Assembly (NCBI RefSeq): GCF_010093535.1
Contig: NW_022985162.1
Location: 1,228,276-1,292,275, forward strand
DNA: 64,000 bases
DNA from: Lindgomyces ingoldianus
Taxonomy: Eukaryota > Ascomycota > Dothideomycetes > Pleosporales > Lindgomycetaceae
Reading direction: 5' to 3'
The notes under the pieces were generated by a model that ran no database searches, was not told the origin of the DNA, and was given only the letters and a program-made list of their open reading frames with translations. Below are positions 22,635 to 33,728 of the stretch, one piece after another; positions within the stretch are counted from its first letter, which is position 1; each line of letters starts with the position of its first letter. The position numbers and the translations under genes were made by a program.

Positions 22635-24988
22635 TAGTGTGGGAGAGGGCTGTTTGAGGAGTCAGAGCAGTCTGAAAAGATAATGTGTGTCTGTGGAGAT
22701 AAATGGTAAGTAAACACCGGCTGAGGCAGAAATCGGGTTTTATATGATATCAAAGGGGTCCCCGAGGCGATAAAGACTTGATCAAGTGCTCGACGGATTT
22801 TCGGAATACGTTACAGTCATCAACGGCGTAGGAATGCCCTTTGCGACGCCAGCCACGCTCGATGAAGGGCGTTCCTAGATCTAGGCGTTGAATAGAACTC
22901 CGAACAAGGCCAATGCGAAGCATTACAAGGCATTGCGCGGTATCGGATTTGTCAATTCGGGCAGAGGAAAAACCCACGCAGGTCTCGTGCATGGATGAGT
23001 CTTGAGGCTGAGCATGAAAGACGTTGGTAGCGACCGCTAAGGGTCCCGAGATGCTCCGGGCTGACCTAATGCTCATGTCGTTGCTTTAGTAGTGAATCCT
23101 GCTGCGACTTTATGGGACGCATTGGTAGTTTTCTAAGAGTGCCGATGCACTCGAGAAAAGAAGGGTAGAAGTACAAGTAAGCAATGAGAGTTCTTGAGTG
23201 CATCCTTGCTATATATGTTAGTTGAAGTTCGTAGCATGCTATGAGGAGGGATGGCGACTCTGTGGAGGACGTTAAACTCGCCAGACGCTATGCCGTTTTT
23301 GTCTCCGTTCTCGCCCGAGTGTTTGTCAATCGGCGACTCGGGAACTCATTCGCCCACGCCGAGGAGCGCGGTCCCACATTCGGTGCTGAAGCCTCCCACG
23401 TCTCGGCAACTCTCGAACTCCTATCTTGCTCATCAGTAACATTTCGCCTGTGGGTCGAACTCTCTGGTCAGCCTCTACGTCGCCGAGTTGAGTACCACGT
23501 TGGAAACTCAGGTGGCATGAGAGCAATTTTGGCAAGCTTACGTGAATGTGAAGTACAGAGGACGAACACACACAGGCGCCTCGTACTACAGTATATCCAC
23601 ACCTACCGCGGAACATTAGCAGGTCAGATTTAGATAGTAAATCCTCTTCCTGGGACTAGGGGCAACGTCAGCAAGATGTGGATTTTGCTCTGAATTGCCA
23701 AAATCTTCCTCGGAAATGCATCAAAAACAGGTCGGTTTCTTCCTGAGCTTCGGCTATGTCCAAGTACGGCAATTAACATCAATAGCTACAACATAAGAAG
23801 GGCGGGATATTTAATAAACAAAATACGGTTTTGTTGGCCAACTAGCCGTGTACAACTCTTTGGCAGCAAACTAAGAGAACCAAGCAGGACAGGTTGTGGT
23901 GTGTTACGGACTCTAACATTCCAATATGCAATTAAGGATATACATTGGTAACAAGTCCAGTCACCCAGGTGCTCTAGGCTTGTTTGCTGGTGAAGTGCCT
24001 TCAATGGTCAGTTCCGACGTCTGTTTCGTATTTCGGACTTAGCTTGGAATACCCAAAATTGACGTCTGGCATCCAAAGGTTAGTCCTGGAGGTGAGGTGA
24101 GATAAGTTGCTTAACGGCGAACTTACCCTGAGCCTCGCCGTCTGCTCCGTAGGAGATCTGCCGCCATATTGGCAATCTTATATACCACGTGATAGTGCAA
24201 ATTGAACATAATCAATTTCTGCCCATAAAGAGCCGGCATGGTTGGTTGTGAACACCGTTGCGAGTACCAGCGTGTAGTAACACTAGCTCTGAGACAGCCT
24301 ACTCGCTTGTTCGACATTCTGGCTGTAGATGAGACGAACCCCTTCGTTCAGGTGCCAGTTAGGAGAATTGCCTGGAAGCACGGCATATGAGCGCATACCA
24401 AGGAAAATGAACCTGTTGGATCGAACCTGCTTATCCTCATACTAGAACATAGGAAGAAGTTGAGAGGATGCAGATATTCATCTTAGATTAGATCTTGATA
24501 TGGTCTGGCACCACATTCTCTCTGGTGTTCTGTACGCAGCCATGACATCAGTAAACACGATGAGAGGGAATCACCACACCTGTGGCCCAAGGAACGCGCT
24601 AGCCCCTTTAGGAACCCCCTCCCCCCTGCCCCTGAAACGTTCAAGTCGCGGTACGCCTGGCATTCTGAAGCATAAAGTGCGTCGTCTTTGAGACTGTTTC
24701 CTTCTTCACTATGCGGCTGACTTAACCTCGGCGCCGTGAATGATTCGGACGCTAGCGGAAAAGGCGTTAATCAGACAGCGAGATGTTTTTCCTGACGCGA
24801 AACCCTTAATCTCCTTTCCAGTGCCCTTCTACCAAACAACACCTCTTCAACAAATCGACACCCATGGAACTGCGCTTCCAACCCGCAGCTTGACCACCTT
24901 CATCGTACAGCAAGCTCTCTCGACAGGGAAATCACCGCCTTCTTCTCTCCGCATCTCTCACCGCCAGCCCCCTCAACCGACTCACACG
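22635..24988. other. Intergenic; one weak small frame
   Basis: The spacer carries the promoters of alternative oxidase (leftward) and of the conserved unknown gene (rightward). A 108-codon minus-strand frame with an ATG (22750-23076) is the only one with plausible composition. It matches no family and is probably chance. A CT/CA-rich leader lies at about 24820-24985, just before the next gene. Confidence 0.4.
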
Positions 24989-26539
24989 ATGGCAGAGGAG
25001 CCATCGTCTCCTTCCCCTCCGCTTGAGCGAGGCTCTTCACCGGAGCCCTGGGTTTCCCCATCTCTAGCCCTGAACGCTATCCCCCAGCTCGATAGGTCCG
25101 TCTCAACAGCCTCCTCTGTGTCCTCTATCTCCGGCCGGTCAGCAAGCTCGCGGCTCTCGGACAGCGGTGTTCCGGGGAGGAGGAGAGGCTATATTAGGCC
25201 GGAAGGGACGCAGTTCTCGAAATCGGCAAGAAGTCGGGAGAGTGTAATGAACCTTGGGACCATCGCACATCTCCAATACTATTTCGCCAGGACCGGCCTG
25301 CTAGATACCGCCACCGGACGCGTTGCAAAAGCAAGAAAGAATGGATCGAGGACCGCAAGCGGCTCGTCCCGTCCAGGCTCGGGGATCGAGGGCGACATGT
25401 CTCTTCTCTCCATTTCCTCATCCGACAATGTCGCTGCCGACAACGACCACCTGGGAGAGGGCCTGGTCGAGTCGCCGTTAGACGAAACCGCTTCCATGAA
25501 CTGGGAAGACAACGAGCCCGTCATGCTTCCTCCTACTGTTAGCACCTACAAGACAACACCTGTCTACGTTCCACCCCCGCCCGATATGACCATCCTCCGC
25601 CGTGAATTACGTGAAAATTTAGAAGAAGCCATGAAACACTTGCACGTGCTGGAGCAGGGCTTCGCTAGTACGGAGTCGAATGGCGATAACGCGGACGGCA
25701 CGAAAAATTGTGTTATAGTACAGCAGTCGTCAGACAACCAAGGGTGGTATGAGATTCAGGGATTGAATCTACTCGACGTCGTGACATTAGCAATCAGAGC
25801 TGCGAAGAACTATTATACGGCACACGAGAATACCCAACGCTTATATACTATCAAATCGGAACGGGAGATCCGGGCAGAGCTGTATCAAGTATTAGATGTT
25901 CTGAAACGTCTGGCTGCACGCAATTTTGCAGGTGGCGTCCAGCCATATGAAGTCTCGAGCATCCAAACCTGGGTGCTCTGCATCGGTAAACTGTTAAATA
26001 CAGAAGAAGAGAAAGAACGGCTCGAACAGGAGGAGAGAGACAGCTGGAGCTGGCGAGAAGGTGATTGGGCTGGCAAAGAGAGGGAAAGGGAGTGGATGTT
26101 CCTCAAGTCATTCGACCCAAATCCAGAACCACTCCCTTCGTGGACGGGCCCTTCCGATGGCCAGGTCCCCACCCCATTTCTAGAGGCGTTACAGAATGGG
26201 CTTCGTCTGGTTCACCTTCACAATGCACTCGTCAAAAAGTCACGACGCCAGTTTGAAGAGATCAAGCAGTATCATACCGACACTGCAAAGCCATATCGCT
26301 GTGCTGAGAACCTGCGATACTGGGCTAAGGCAGCAGAGCTTCGATGGGATGTCAAGCTCGACGTGGATGTCATGGGTGTCGTGCACGGCCACAACGAGGC
26401 GGCTTGGAAGAAATTCGATGCTGCTCTGCTGAAATGGTGCCAGGGCGTCCGCGAGGAGATCATCCGAGAATGGAAGGAGCACAAGAACCAGGTCAAGACG
26501 CCGACACTGCAGATTGATCCCAACTACGAGGCAGAATGA
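24989..26539 (+). CDS. Conserved fungal protein of unknown function
   Basis: The single-exon frame encodes 516 aa from ATG 24989 (M-A-E-E-P-S-S-P). The frame extends upstream to ATG 24740 (599 aa), but those 83 codons are translated from a CT/CA-rich, leader-like sequence and look less protein-like, so the inner ATG is preferred. Residues 1-100 are a Ser/Pro-rich disordered region. The C-terminal two thirds is helical, well structured and rich in charged residues. It includes N-L-G-T-I-A-H-L-Q-Y-Y-F-A-R-T-G-L-L-D, Y-E-I-Q-G-L-N-L-L-D-V-V-T-L-A-I-R-A-A-K and P-T-P-F-L-E-A-L-Q-N-G-L-R-L-V-H-L-H-N. There is no signal peptide, membrane span or catalytic motif. The style is that of a single-copy protein conserved across Pezizomycotina. 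No function is inferred. Its 3' neighbour on the same strand is KAR9. Confidence 0.85.
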   Translation: MAEEPSSPSPPLERGSSPEPWVSPSLALNAIPQLDRSVSTASSVSSISGRSASSRLSDSGVPGRRRGYIRPEGTQFSKSARSRESVMNLGTIAHLQYYFARTGLLDTATGRVAKARKNGSRTASGSSRPGSGIEGDMSLLSISSSDNVAADNDHLGEGLVESPLDETASMNWEDNEPVMLPPTVSTYKTTPVYVPPPPDMTILRRELRENLEEAMKHLHVLEQGFASTESNGDNADGTKNCVIVQQSSDNQGWYEIQGLNLLDVVTLAIRAAKNYYTAHENTQRLYTIKSEREIRAELYQVLDVLKRLAARNFAGGVQPYEVSSIQTWVLCIGKLLNTEEEKERLEQEERDSWSWREGDWAGKEREREWMFLKSFDPNPEPLPSWTGPSDGQVPTPFLEALQNGLRLVHLHNALVKKSRRQFEEIKQYHTDTAKPYRCAENLRYWAKAAELRWDVKLDVDVMGVVHGHNEAAWKKFDAALLKWCQGVREEIIREWKEHKNQVKTPTLQIDPNYEAE

Positions 26540-27344
26540 AGAGGGTGTCCTGCAGGAAGCGCGGGAAGGGCACGGATGTGGTGTTTTCTTTCTCTGTTCA
26601 TGTTCAACCCTACTGCCCTAATAATTTGCTGACGATGCATCCGAACTGTTCACGAAAGCCCTTCCACTGTCACTGCACAAACCAACGCCCCACTTTGCCT
26701 CATTTCATTTGTCGGCAGCGCCGTGGAAGGTCGCGAGCGCGCTTGTTTCAAGATTTTCTAGATACCCCCAGACCAGCAAGTTGAATTTGCATATCCACCT
26801 GCAGAAAGTTAGGTAGCTCTACACTCATCAAGCAAAAAATACAAGATTGTAATCACGCTCTGAGTGTTGACACGTGCACCTACGGTTCGAGGTAGAGTGG
26901 CGGGAAGCTAGGGTCAGCCTTGAAATTTGGCAGTGATCCCGTTCGGCACAGGGGCTTGGGTGCTCAAGGCTGAAGGGATACGCCGCGGAATGTGTCTCAG
27001 AACAGGTGGGTTGAGCGAAACAACGGCCGTGGAGTGCACCTGACGTGTGAGTGCCAGCGGCATGTTTCTTCTAACAACATCTTCTTCTGCTCGTTCATGA
27101 ATGATACTCTTGTGCTGCTTGGGTTGCTAGCGAGACCGCCCGCCACGCACGACGGTTGTTGACAGCCACCAGCAGCTTGTGCAACACTAACACTATCCTG
27201 TTTACGCGACCCCTGCTGCCCGCAGCAGCAGCCTAGGACGCGCTGATAATCTCCTTCACTCTGCAAGTCACTCTGCATTTGCATTCACATTCACCGCAAC
27301 GGCCGCATGTCTCTGAGCTTCTCGCGCGCCGTCTAAATGATCCG
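26540..27344. promoter_or_regulatory. Spacer and KAR9 leader with short upstream ORFs
   Basis: About 0.8 kb covers the terminator of the upstream gene and the promoter of KAR9. The leader holds at least two short upstream ORFs: ATG 27307 (nine codons) and ATG 27337, whose TGA at 27346-27348 overlaps the KAR9 start codon. This arrangement could reduce or tune KAR9 translation. That is inference, since the transcript start is unknown. Confidence 0.4.
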
Positions 27345-30300
27345 ATGAGCGGCTTGTCCACGACGCCGTCGGCAGCGACTCCTTCTTCACCCGCCGTGCC
27401 CCCGACGTCCGCTGATGTGGCATCGCGAACATCCACCACCGCTGGCTCATCCACCAACAGAGCGCCCTCGACATCGCCCGCACGCCCCGACAGCCGCAAC
27501 CTCGACAGCGCCCGCAAGGTCGTCAGGAACGTGTCGCCGGGCTTGCTGGCCCGCATGAAATTTCTGAACCAGTCGCAGGAGTCCAACCGCCAAGTGTCGT
27601 CGCAGATTGGGCGGATTCCCGAGAGTCAGATCCGCGTGCTCGACGAGTTCCACAAGGAAAAGGGCATCAACATTGAGAGAAGAGGCACTGCCTGGGGCAG
27701 GAGCGGCAGTCAGGTCGGCACTCCGCTGATACCGCAGCTGACGGGGGAGAGTGTCCCAGCGCTGGCTTTAGCCATGGATCAGAGCCCGCCGCCCGGCTTC
27801 GAGAGCGACCGGAGCAGCTTCGTGAGCACCAGCGACCGGGTGCTACCGTCCGACTCTGAGGCCGGCGACACGCTGGGTGAGGACACGCAGAAATACCGCC
27901 TGCCCGACATCACCAAGACGAAGAGCCTCAGCCAGACCATCGCCGAGACCGAGAGCAGCACCGAGACGGAGTTAACGCGCGCCCCGACGCCCCCCCCAAA
28001 GGACACGCCGCCCGCAGAGGAAGTGTCGGTGCTTGACGACCACGACGGCATTGACGTCGAGGCTTACTTCCAGCGACGGCACTTCTCGCGGGCCAACTCC
28101 ATATACACGCTCTCGCGGGCGTCCTTCACCAACCAGATACAGCAGCTCACCTCCATCTCGCTACCCCCCGCCGCCTCCCTCTCCTCGAGCATCTCGGCTA
28201 TACCTACGTCGACGGCCGCCGGTCGGGCGTTGCACGAGGCGGCCAACCAGATCAGGCTATGGATGGCAAAGGCCTCAGAGGTCCTCAATGGACTCGATGC
28301 CGAGGACGATGTCGAATGGGCCGCTGCAGCCGGACGAGAAGGTCTCGCCGAGGTGGACGCCGCCATTGGGAAGTTTGAGGGCCTCGTCACCGTCTACATC
28401 ATCGCCATCGAGGACCTTCAGTCCAGACCAGACATTGCCTCCCTGCCAGCCAAGGACCAGAACCGGCTCGTCACACAAATGGAAGAGGTGGTCGAGGGCT
28501 GGCAGAAAATCAAACAGACGTTAAGAGGAATCAAGGCCCAAGTGGAAATTGCCATGGAGTGGGAAGAGCTGTGGAACACTGTGCTGGGCGAGATTGGCCT
28601 CGAGATAGAGAACCTCAGCCGGCTGGTGTTCGAGATGGAGGAACGCCGCCATCGCGCCATCACCGACTCGGTTGCAGAGTCCGCAGAGAAGTTTGACATT
28701 GCTGAGCTAGAGACGATCGTCGAAGAGACGCCCAGGCAGCCAGCCCGGCCCCAGAGTAACCGATTCAGCCTCCCGCCAGCCTTTGCTGTGACGTCGCCCA
28801 TCTCGCCCATTCCTCAGATCGAGAAGGAGAACTCGCGATTGCTGGGTCTCTTCGCAAAACTGCAGCCGCTCCGGGCATCCCTCGACTTCTTGCCAATGAG
28901 GCTGTCTTCGTTCCACGTTCGAGCAAGCAAGGTCTTTCCGTCTGCCTGCGATGAGTTGATGCGACGGAAAGAAGTCCTCGAGAAGCAGGAAAAGAAACTC
29001 GAAGCTGATGCTGATGCCTTGAGAGAAGAATTGGGCGAAGACAAATGGGTCCACAGCTTCCGACAGGCCGGCAGCAAGGCCTTTGCCATGTACGACTCTC
29101 TCATGAAGAGCATACAGAGGCTGCGTCAGGCCATCGACGAAGGCGATGATGACAAGCTCGGCTCCCGCATCTCCACGTACAAAGATAAGCGCGAGCACTA
29201 TCCGCCCTCGATGAAGAGAGTGCTAGAACTCATTGACATTGAAATGAAGAACCGATCCACAGTCAACGGCGAGATTCTAAGGATCCAACAAGATGTCAGG
29301 CAGAGGGTATCGGATCTTGAGCAGGAGATCAAAGATATGGATATTATTTTAGACGAGTTCACCTCGACCCGCAAACTCCGAGATTCCGTCTCCACCGTCC
29401 TATCTACCCGCACTGAGCAATCATTGACCGGCTCTACCATCGACACACCAACCAGCTCGCCTGCGTCTTCCGTAATTCTGATGAGCCGCAAGAGCAGCGA
29501 GCAAGGGACAATTACGCCCGCAGGAAAAAAGTCTCGCCAACCGAGCGCCTCGAGCTCCAAATCTTCCATTCCTGCCAGCCGTCGATACTCTAGCCTGCCA
29601 TCTACTAACGTCCCCCGCAAGTCATTAACAGCATCACGTCTTGAGAGCATCCCTTTAACCAGCTCGCCCTCTCGCGCCATGGCCGGCACACCAACGCGCT
29701 CGGTCCGCTCCTCTACTCCAGGATCTGATAATGTAGCAAATAAGCCTCGCTGGAACGGGAGTGTCAACATGCGCGATACGGTTGTCGGTCATAATTTCAA
29801 GCCTCTTGCCTTAACCGAAGCATCGCCCCACCGCAAACTTCAAGCGACTCCAGTCAGAGCCCTCAGAAGCGTTTCAAGCCATTCTGCCATTCCCGTTCGC
29901 AGTCCCCTGGCACATTCTTCCGCGTTGCCCCCGCTATCACTTGCCCGCCCTGCTTCGACAACACCTGCAGCCCACCCTGTGGCCAAACGTCCAACCGCTA
30001 GTACAATCCAGTCTCCGTCCACCCCAGCAAGAGGCAAGGCCCCTACCCGCGCTGCGCCTGGCTCATCTTCATCTCGGCTATCCAGTGGTGCACCAGCCTC
30101 GGGACGTCGCCTTCTAGCCACCGAGGAAGAGGGGGACAGCACGGCAAACGAGGAGAGTCCCATCGCACGCCGTCAATCTCGTCCTGCGAGCGCCTTGAAC
30201 AGCCGTCGCGTCAGCATGCTCCCGCAACCAAAGCAACGCACAGTCAGCGGATCTAGCATCGCAAGTCTCACTGGCTCTACTCACGGACGCACTAGCAGGC

Positions 30301-30428
30301 TTGGGAGCATCGATGAGGGTCGCAAGGGCGCCCAGCTAAGGACCACGAGCAGAGTTAGTGGTCGATCGTCAAGCATGGGTATTCTACCGACCCCAGGAGG
30401 TGACGGGAATGCGAGGTGGAGGGGGTAA
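27345..30428 (+). CDS. KAR9: KAR9 spindle-positioning / karyogamy protein
   Basis: The intron-free frame encodes 1027 aa from ATG 27345. The frame is open for 22 more codons upstream but has only a TTG there. Layout: disordered Ser/Thr/Pro N-terminus (1-250); helical KAR9 core (about 290-680) with R-L-W-M-A-K-A-S-E-V-L-N-G, S-R-L-V-F-E-M-E-E-R-R-H-R-A-I and W-V-H-S-F-R-Q-A-G-S-K-A-F; then a basic Ser-rich C-terminal tail. The tail contains two S-x-I-P motifs, SSIP at 740-743 and SAIP at 847-850, set among Ser and Arg. SxIP is the motif by which Kar9 and APC-like proteins bind the EB1/Bim1 microtubule plus-end protein. In yeast Kar9 links astral microtubule tips to myosin V and actin cables to orient spindles and nuclei. 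In hyphae a role in nuclear positioning is expected. Confidence 0.9.
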   Translation: MSGLSTTPSAATPSSPAVPPTSADVASRTSTTAGSSTNRAPSTSPARPDSRNLDSARKVVRNVSPGLLARMKFLNQSQESNRQVSSQIGRIPESQIRVLDEFHKEKGINIERRGTAWGRSGSQVGTPLIPQLTGESVPALALAMDQSPPPGFESDRSSFVSTSDRVLPSDSEAGDTLGEDTQKYRLPDITKTKSLSQTIAETESSTETELTRAPTPPPKDTPPAEEVSVLDDHDGIDVEAYFQRRHFSRANSIYTLSRASFTNQIQQLTSISLPPAASLSSSISAIPTSTAAGRALHEAANQIRLWMAKASEVLNGLDAEDDVEWAAAAGREGLAEVDAAIGKFEGLVTVYIIAIEDLQSRPDIASLPAKDQNRLVTQMEEVVEGWQKIKQTLRGIKAQVEIAMEWEELWNTVLGEIGLEIENLSRLVFEMEERRHRAITDSVAESAEKFDIAELETIVEETPRQPARPQSNRFSLPPAFAVTSPISPIPQIEKENSRLLGLFAKLQPLRASLDFLPMRLSSFHVRASKVFPSACDELMRRKEVLEKQEKKLEADADALREELGEDKWVHSFRQAGSKAFAMYDSLMKSIQRLRQAIDEGDDDKLGSRISTYKDKREHYPPSMKRVLELIDIEMKNRSTVNGEILRIQQDVRQRVSDLEQEIKDMDIILDEFTSTRKLRDSVSTVLSTRTEQSLTGSTIDTPTSSPASSVILMSRKSSEQGTITPAGKKSRQPSASSSKSSIPASRRYSSLPSTNVPRKSLTASRLESIPLTSSPSRAMAGTPTRSVRSSTPGSDNVANKPRWNGSVNMRDTVVGHNFKPLALTEASPHRKLQATPVRALRSVSSHSAIPVRSPLAHSSALPPLSLARPASTTPAAHPVAKRPTASTIQSPSTPARGKAPTRAAPGSSSSRLSSGAPASGRRLLATEEEGDSTANEESPIARRQSRPASALNSRRVSMLPQPKQRTVSGSSIASLTGSTHGRTSRLGSIDEGRKGAQLRTTSRVSGRSSSMGILPTPGGDGNARWRG

Positions 30429-32201
30429 ATAAGCCTCTGGACGTATTGAAGGAAGTACGGCAGTTGGTTTATTTCTCCGCTCGTATTGAAGATGGGCGTC
30501 ATAGACTTCAGGGGTCGACGGTTGCCACCATGAAGAATAGTTCTTTGTATTATCCAAAACGCCCTATCTGTGCAGGTCGGCTTTTCTTTCTTCTTTAAGA
30601 GATGTATGGGTTGACGATGGTTGTGGAATGGCCGCCAATACGCCCATGCCACACATGTGTACCATGGTCCTTTCAGATCATCTCCCCTCTTTTCCCCCTC
30701 CAGTCCCATATTCTTACATTCAGTCCTGGTCATCTTCTGCCTTTCCATCTCACAGCAAAGCGTACCATTCTGAAAATACGCTTTTCTGGGGAACCTGGCG
30801 TCTGCGGTATGGGTCTGGTCTGGTCTGGTCTAGTCTTGGTTGGGAGTATGTATACCCCACTGGAGTTTGGGATGTGGTTTCTTTCATCAAGCAAGCGAGT
30901 GCGTTAACGAGTTTGCGCCCTCCTTCGAGCGGGCCGAGCTGAGCCGAGCTAGCGGTGTTTACTACTAGGTAAAATGAGAGAACAGTGGCTTTGAGGGGAG
31001 GTAAGATGGGTGATAGCGAAGGTAGCGATGCGCTTAAGATACCAGATCAGATCAAATTGAATTGATACGTCCCATACCCTTCCAACCACTAATTCCGCCT
31101 ATCTAGCATACGGCGTAGCACGGGATGATGTTAACTGAGGGGTGTTAGGAAAAGTTGATATGTTAAGGAATTTGAGGTGATTCAAACTCCCGTTCGAGTT
31201 TAGCCATAAGAATATGGCAAGATACAGTCCAATATGCATACATATCTCCCCAATGCTACTATTCTATCCTGCAACCCTTTGCTAGTTCATAGTATCTACC
31301 CCTCCTCACTCACGTGGTCGCACTACAGGTCACGCCCACATGCCATACCGGCCGCGTCCTAATTTATTGCTTCAAAATTTATGCAACAACCTCCCTGACC
31401 AAACATTGCCCTTCTTCATTAAGCGACACCAGACCGAGGATTACTGCATGAACCGCCAAGGTCGTAGCTAAAGAAGACTTCATATCTCTTGTACCATCGG
31501 GGTGACTGGGTGGGAGGTTGAGGGTGGAGTGGTTTTTGTTTTGGGGGGCTATAAATGTGTGGATCATATCGAGGACGCACTGGCTGCCGCTGAAGCATAT
31601 GGCATTGTGAGTGTTTGGTAACCTACCAATTCTGGCCCGTTGAAGATCGAGTAAACGCGAGAACCTACAATAAGACAATAGAGGACAGTCGAACTTGAAA
31701 GAAAGACAGCTGACGGATGCCGAAGTTGCATTGAAGATGAACCTTTCATGCAGAGCTCAAGAGACGCAGCAATATATTGACCTCGATGACAGAAGTTAGA
31801 CAAAAAACTGTATCAATTCATTTCAATTCAGTATTGAGTCTAGCGTTGAGCGTGCGGCTGAATCAGAGTTGTTGGAGCACGGCCTTGGATGAACAGGATG
31901 TCGCGGACCATTGCAACTCCTTCGTCAGAGTAATTCACGGTACTCCTAGACATTGCATTGTGCCCATTGGCTTCCCTATTGCTGATCTGAGCGTGTACTG
32001 AGTCTTCGAAGGCATGTCGTTAATTCAAGCTCAATATCGGCCGATCGGTCGTCCGAATTAGCGACATCTACGCCCTCAACTTCCGAATTTGTCAGCATCA
32101 ACCCGGCGGTTATAAAAGCATCAAAGCATGAAATCATCAAAAGAAACCGGCATTGAAAACAATACAAACAACCCATCGTGGCGCTGAGAGAAAGTTTGGA
32201 A
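30429..32201. other. Intergenic with one coding-like minus-strand frame
   Basis: After the KAR9 stop comes a T/C-rich 3' region. A 99-codon minus-strand frame (31379-31678) has protein-like composition near its C-terminal end but no ATG that fits, no recognised domain and a competing overlapping frame at 31564-31803. It could be the last exon of an unresolved gene or a relic. No other feature was seen. Confidence 0.3.
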
Positions 32202-32920
32202 ATGACTAACTTTGACATCAAAGTCGTATCTGATACAGTGTGCCCGTAAGTACTTCATATGGCAATACTTGACAGAACCTCATTTTTGACTGGCCGGTTC
32301 ATAGGTGGTGCTATGTCGGCAAGAAACGACTGGAGAAGGGGATCGAAACCTACAAAGCGAAGCATCCCGACTCTAACGATAGCTTTTCCACCACCTGGTT
32401 TCCTTTCTACTTGAATCCCGATGCCCCCAAAAGCATCGACAAGCAGGAATACTACAAAGCCAAATTCGGAGAAGCACGCACCATGATGATGTTCGAGCGA
32501 CTCGGAAAGCTAGGGAAGACAGAAGGAATCAACTTCAAGTTTGGGGGCAGGACCGGAAACACCCGCGACTCTCACCGGCTTGTGCAGCTCGGCAAGGCCA
32601 GATCGCCCCTGGTGCAAACGAGAGTCATTGAGGAGCTCTTCGCAGCTTACTTTGAAAACGAGAAGGACATCACGTCGGAAGATGTTCTCGTCGAAGCAGG
32701 AGTCAAGGCGGGGCTCGGTGAGGCGGAGACGAAGGAGTGGCTCGAGAACGGTAAAGGAGGACCTGAGGTCGACAAAGAGGTGCAGGATGCATATGAGCAG
32801 AGCATCAGTGGGGTCCCCAACTTCACCATCAACGACCAGTTTGAGATTGGTGGAGCGCAGGAGCCGGCGGCATTCGTGCAGCTATTTGAGCGTTTGAAGA
32901 AGCAGGAGGAGAACCTCTAA
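32202..32920 (+). CDS. DsbA-family thioredoxin-fold oxidoreductase (CPWC)
   Basis: Two exons, 32202-32245 and 32305-32920, encode 219 aa. The 59-nt intron (GTAAGT...CATAG) splits the proline codon of the active site, so the longest unspliced frame misses the catalytic motif. The spliced N-terminus reads F-D-I-K-V-V-S-D-T-V-C-P-W-C-Y-V-G-K, with C-P-W-C at residues 14-17. A helical insertion follows, then the cis-proline loop S-G-V-P-N-F-T-I-N and a closing helix with G-A-Q-E-P-A-A-F-V-Q-L-F. This is the layout of FrnE/DsbA-like and kappa-class GST-like proteins. No signal peptide is visible, so it is probably cytosolic or organellar and acts in thiol-disulfide exchange or glutathione-dependent chemistry. 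The substrate is unknown. Confidence 0.9.
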
Positions 32921-33728
32921 GACGCTTACACGTGCAAGTAAATTCAAGGCATGGACTCGTTCGTTTTCATTCGATGTAAGAACAAAAATATTTTGTCAAG
33001 CCAAGCTTCTCTCAAAAGATGAAAAGTATACTATTTTGAAACTTCCAGTCAGGGATATGCAGGGGTAAAGCTGCTCATCTCCCGCAAGAAAGGATGCAAT
33101 GATGCTTTTTTATCGAACCGTGCTTCTGCAGTCGACGCCAAGTTCAGCCTCCCGGCTCAGGGGGAATTTGTGATAGGCCAATATCAAACCTTCTTTGCAG
33201 CCACCCTCGTGATTTGATACACTCTCCCATTTCTTCCCTTGCCAATCTTCTTCATGCATCACAATCCCTCAAAAAGATCGGGTCATCATTCGCCCTCTGC
33301 AATGTGATTCGATAAGCCACATCACTGAGCCACACCACATCAAAAGGAAACCGAGTAATAGTCCCAATCTGGTAACACATGGGGCTTGAATCTCAGGTTC
33401 TCCCCTTGAGCCACACCGGCCACAGCGTTTCCATATCGTTTCTTAATGGTGTTGTGCCAATGCGCGGGTCATGATCTCGTGTTACTGTCCGGCCGCCCTG
33501 GGCTTTGTGACACCTGGGCGTGTCTCCGTCTTTTCAGCTCCAGACCTCAATGGGCGCCCAGGGACCGGGTTTTAATCTCTCTTCCAGCCCTTTTGTCGAA
33601 AACCATCGTGGTCCTACCTTCTCTTGGTGTCTTTCCTCTCCAAGGTTCACTTTCCCAGTCACTCGTTTTTACTCTTGCGTTCAGTTGTTTAGTTGTAATT
33701 TTTGGTCACGATAAAAGACAGACTCAGT
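32921..33728. other. Intergenic promoter region
   Basis: About 0.8 kb separates two same-strand genes. The last 150 bases are CT-rich, as is common just upstream of fungal transcription starts. No other feature was seen. Confidence 0.4.

Noticed and set aside
24410..24440. Possible minus-strand tRNA T-loop (GGTTCGATCC)
   Set aside because: The flanking bases do not pair to form a T-stem, and no cloverleaf is possible.
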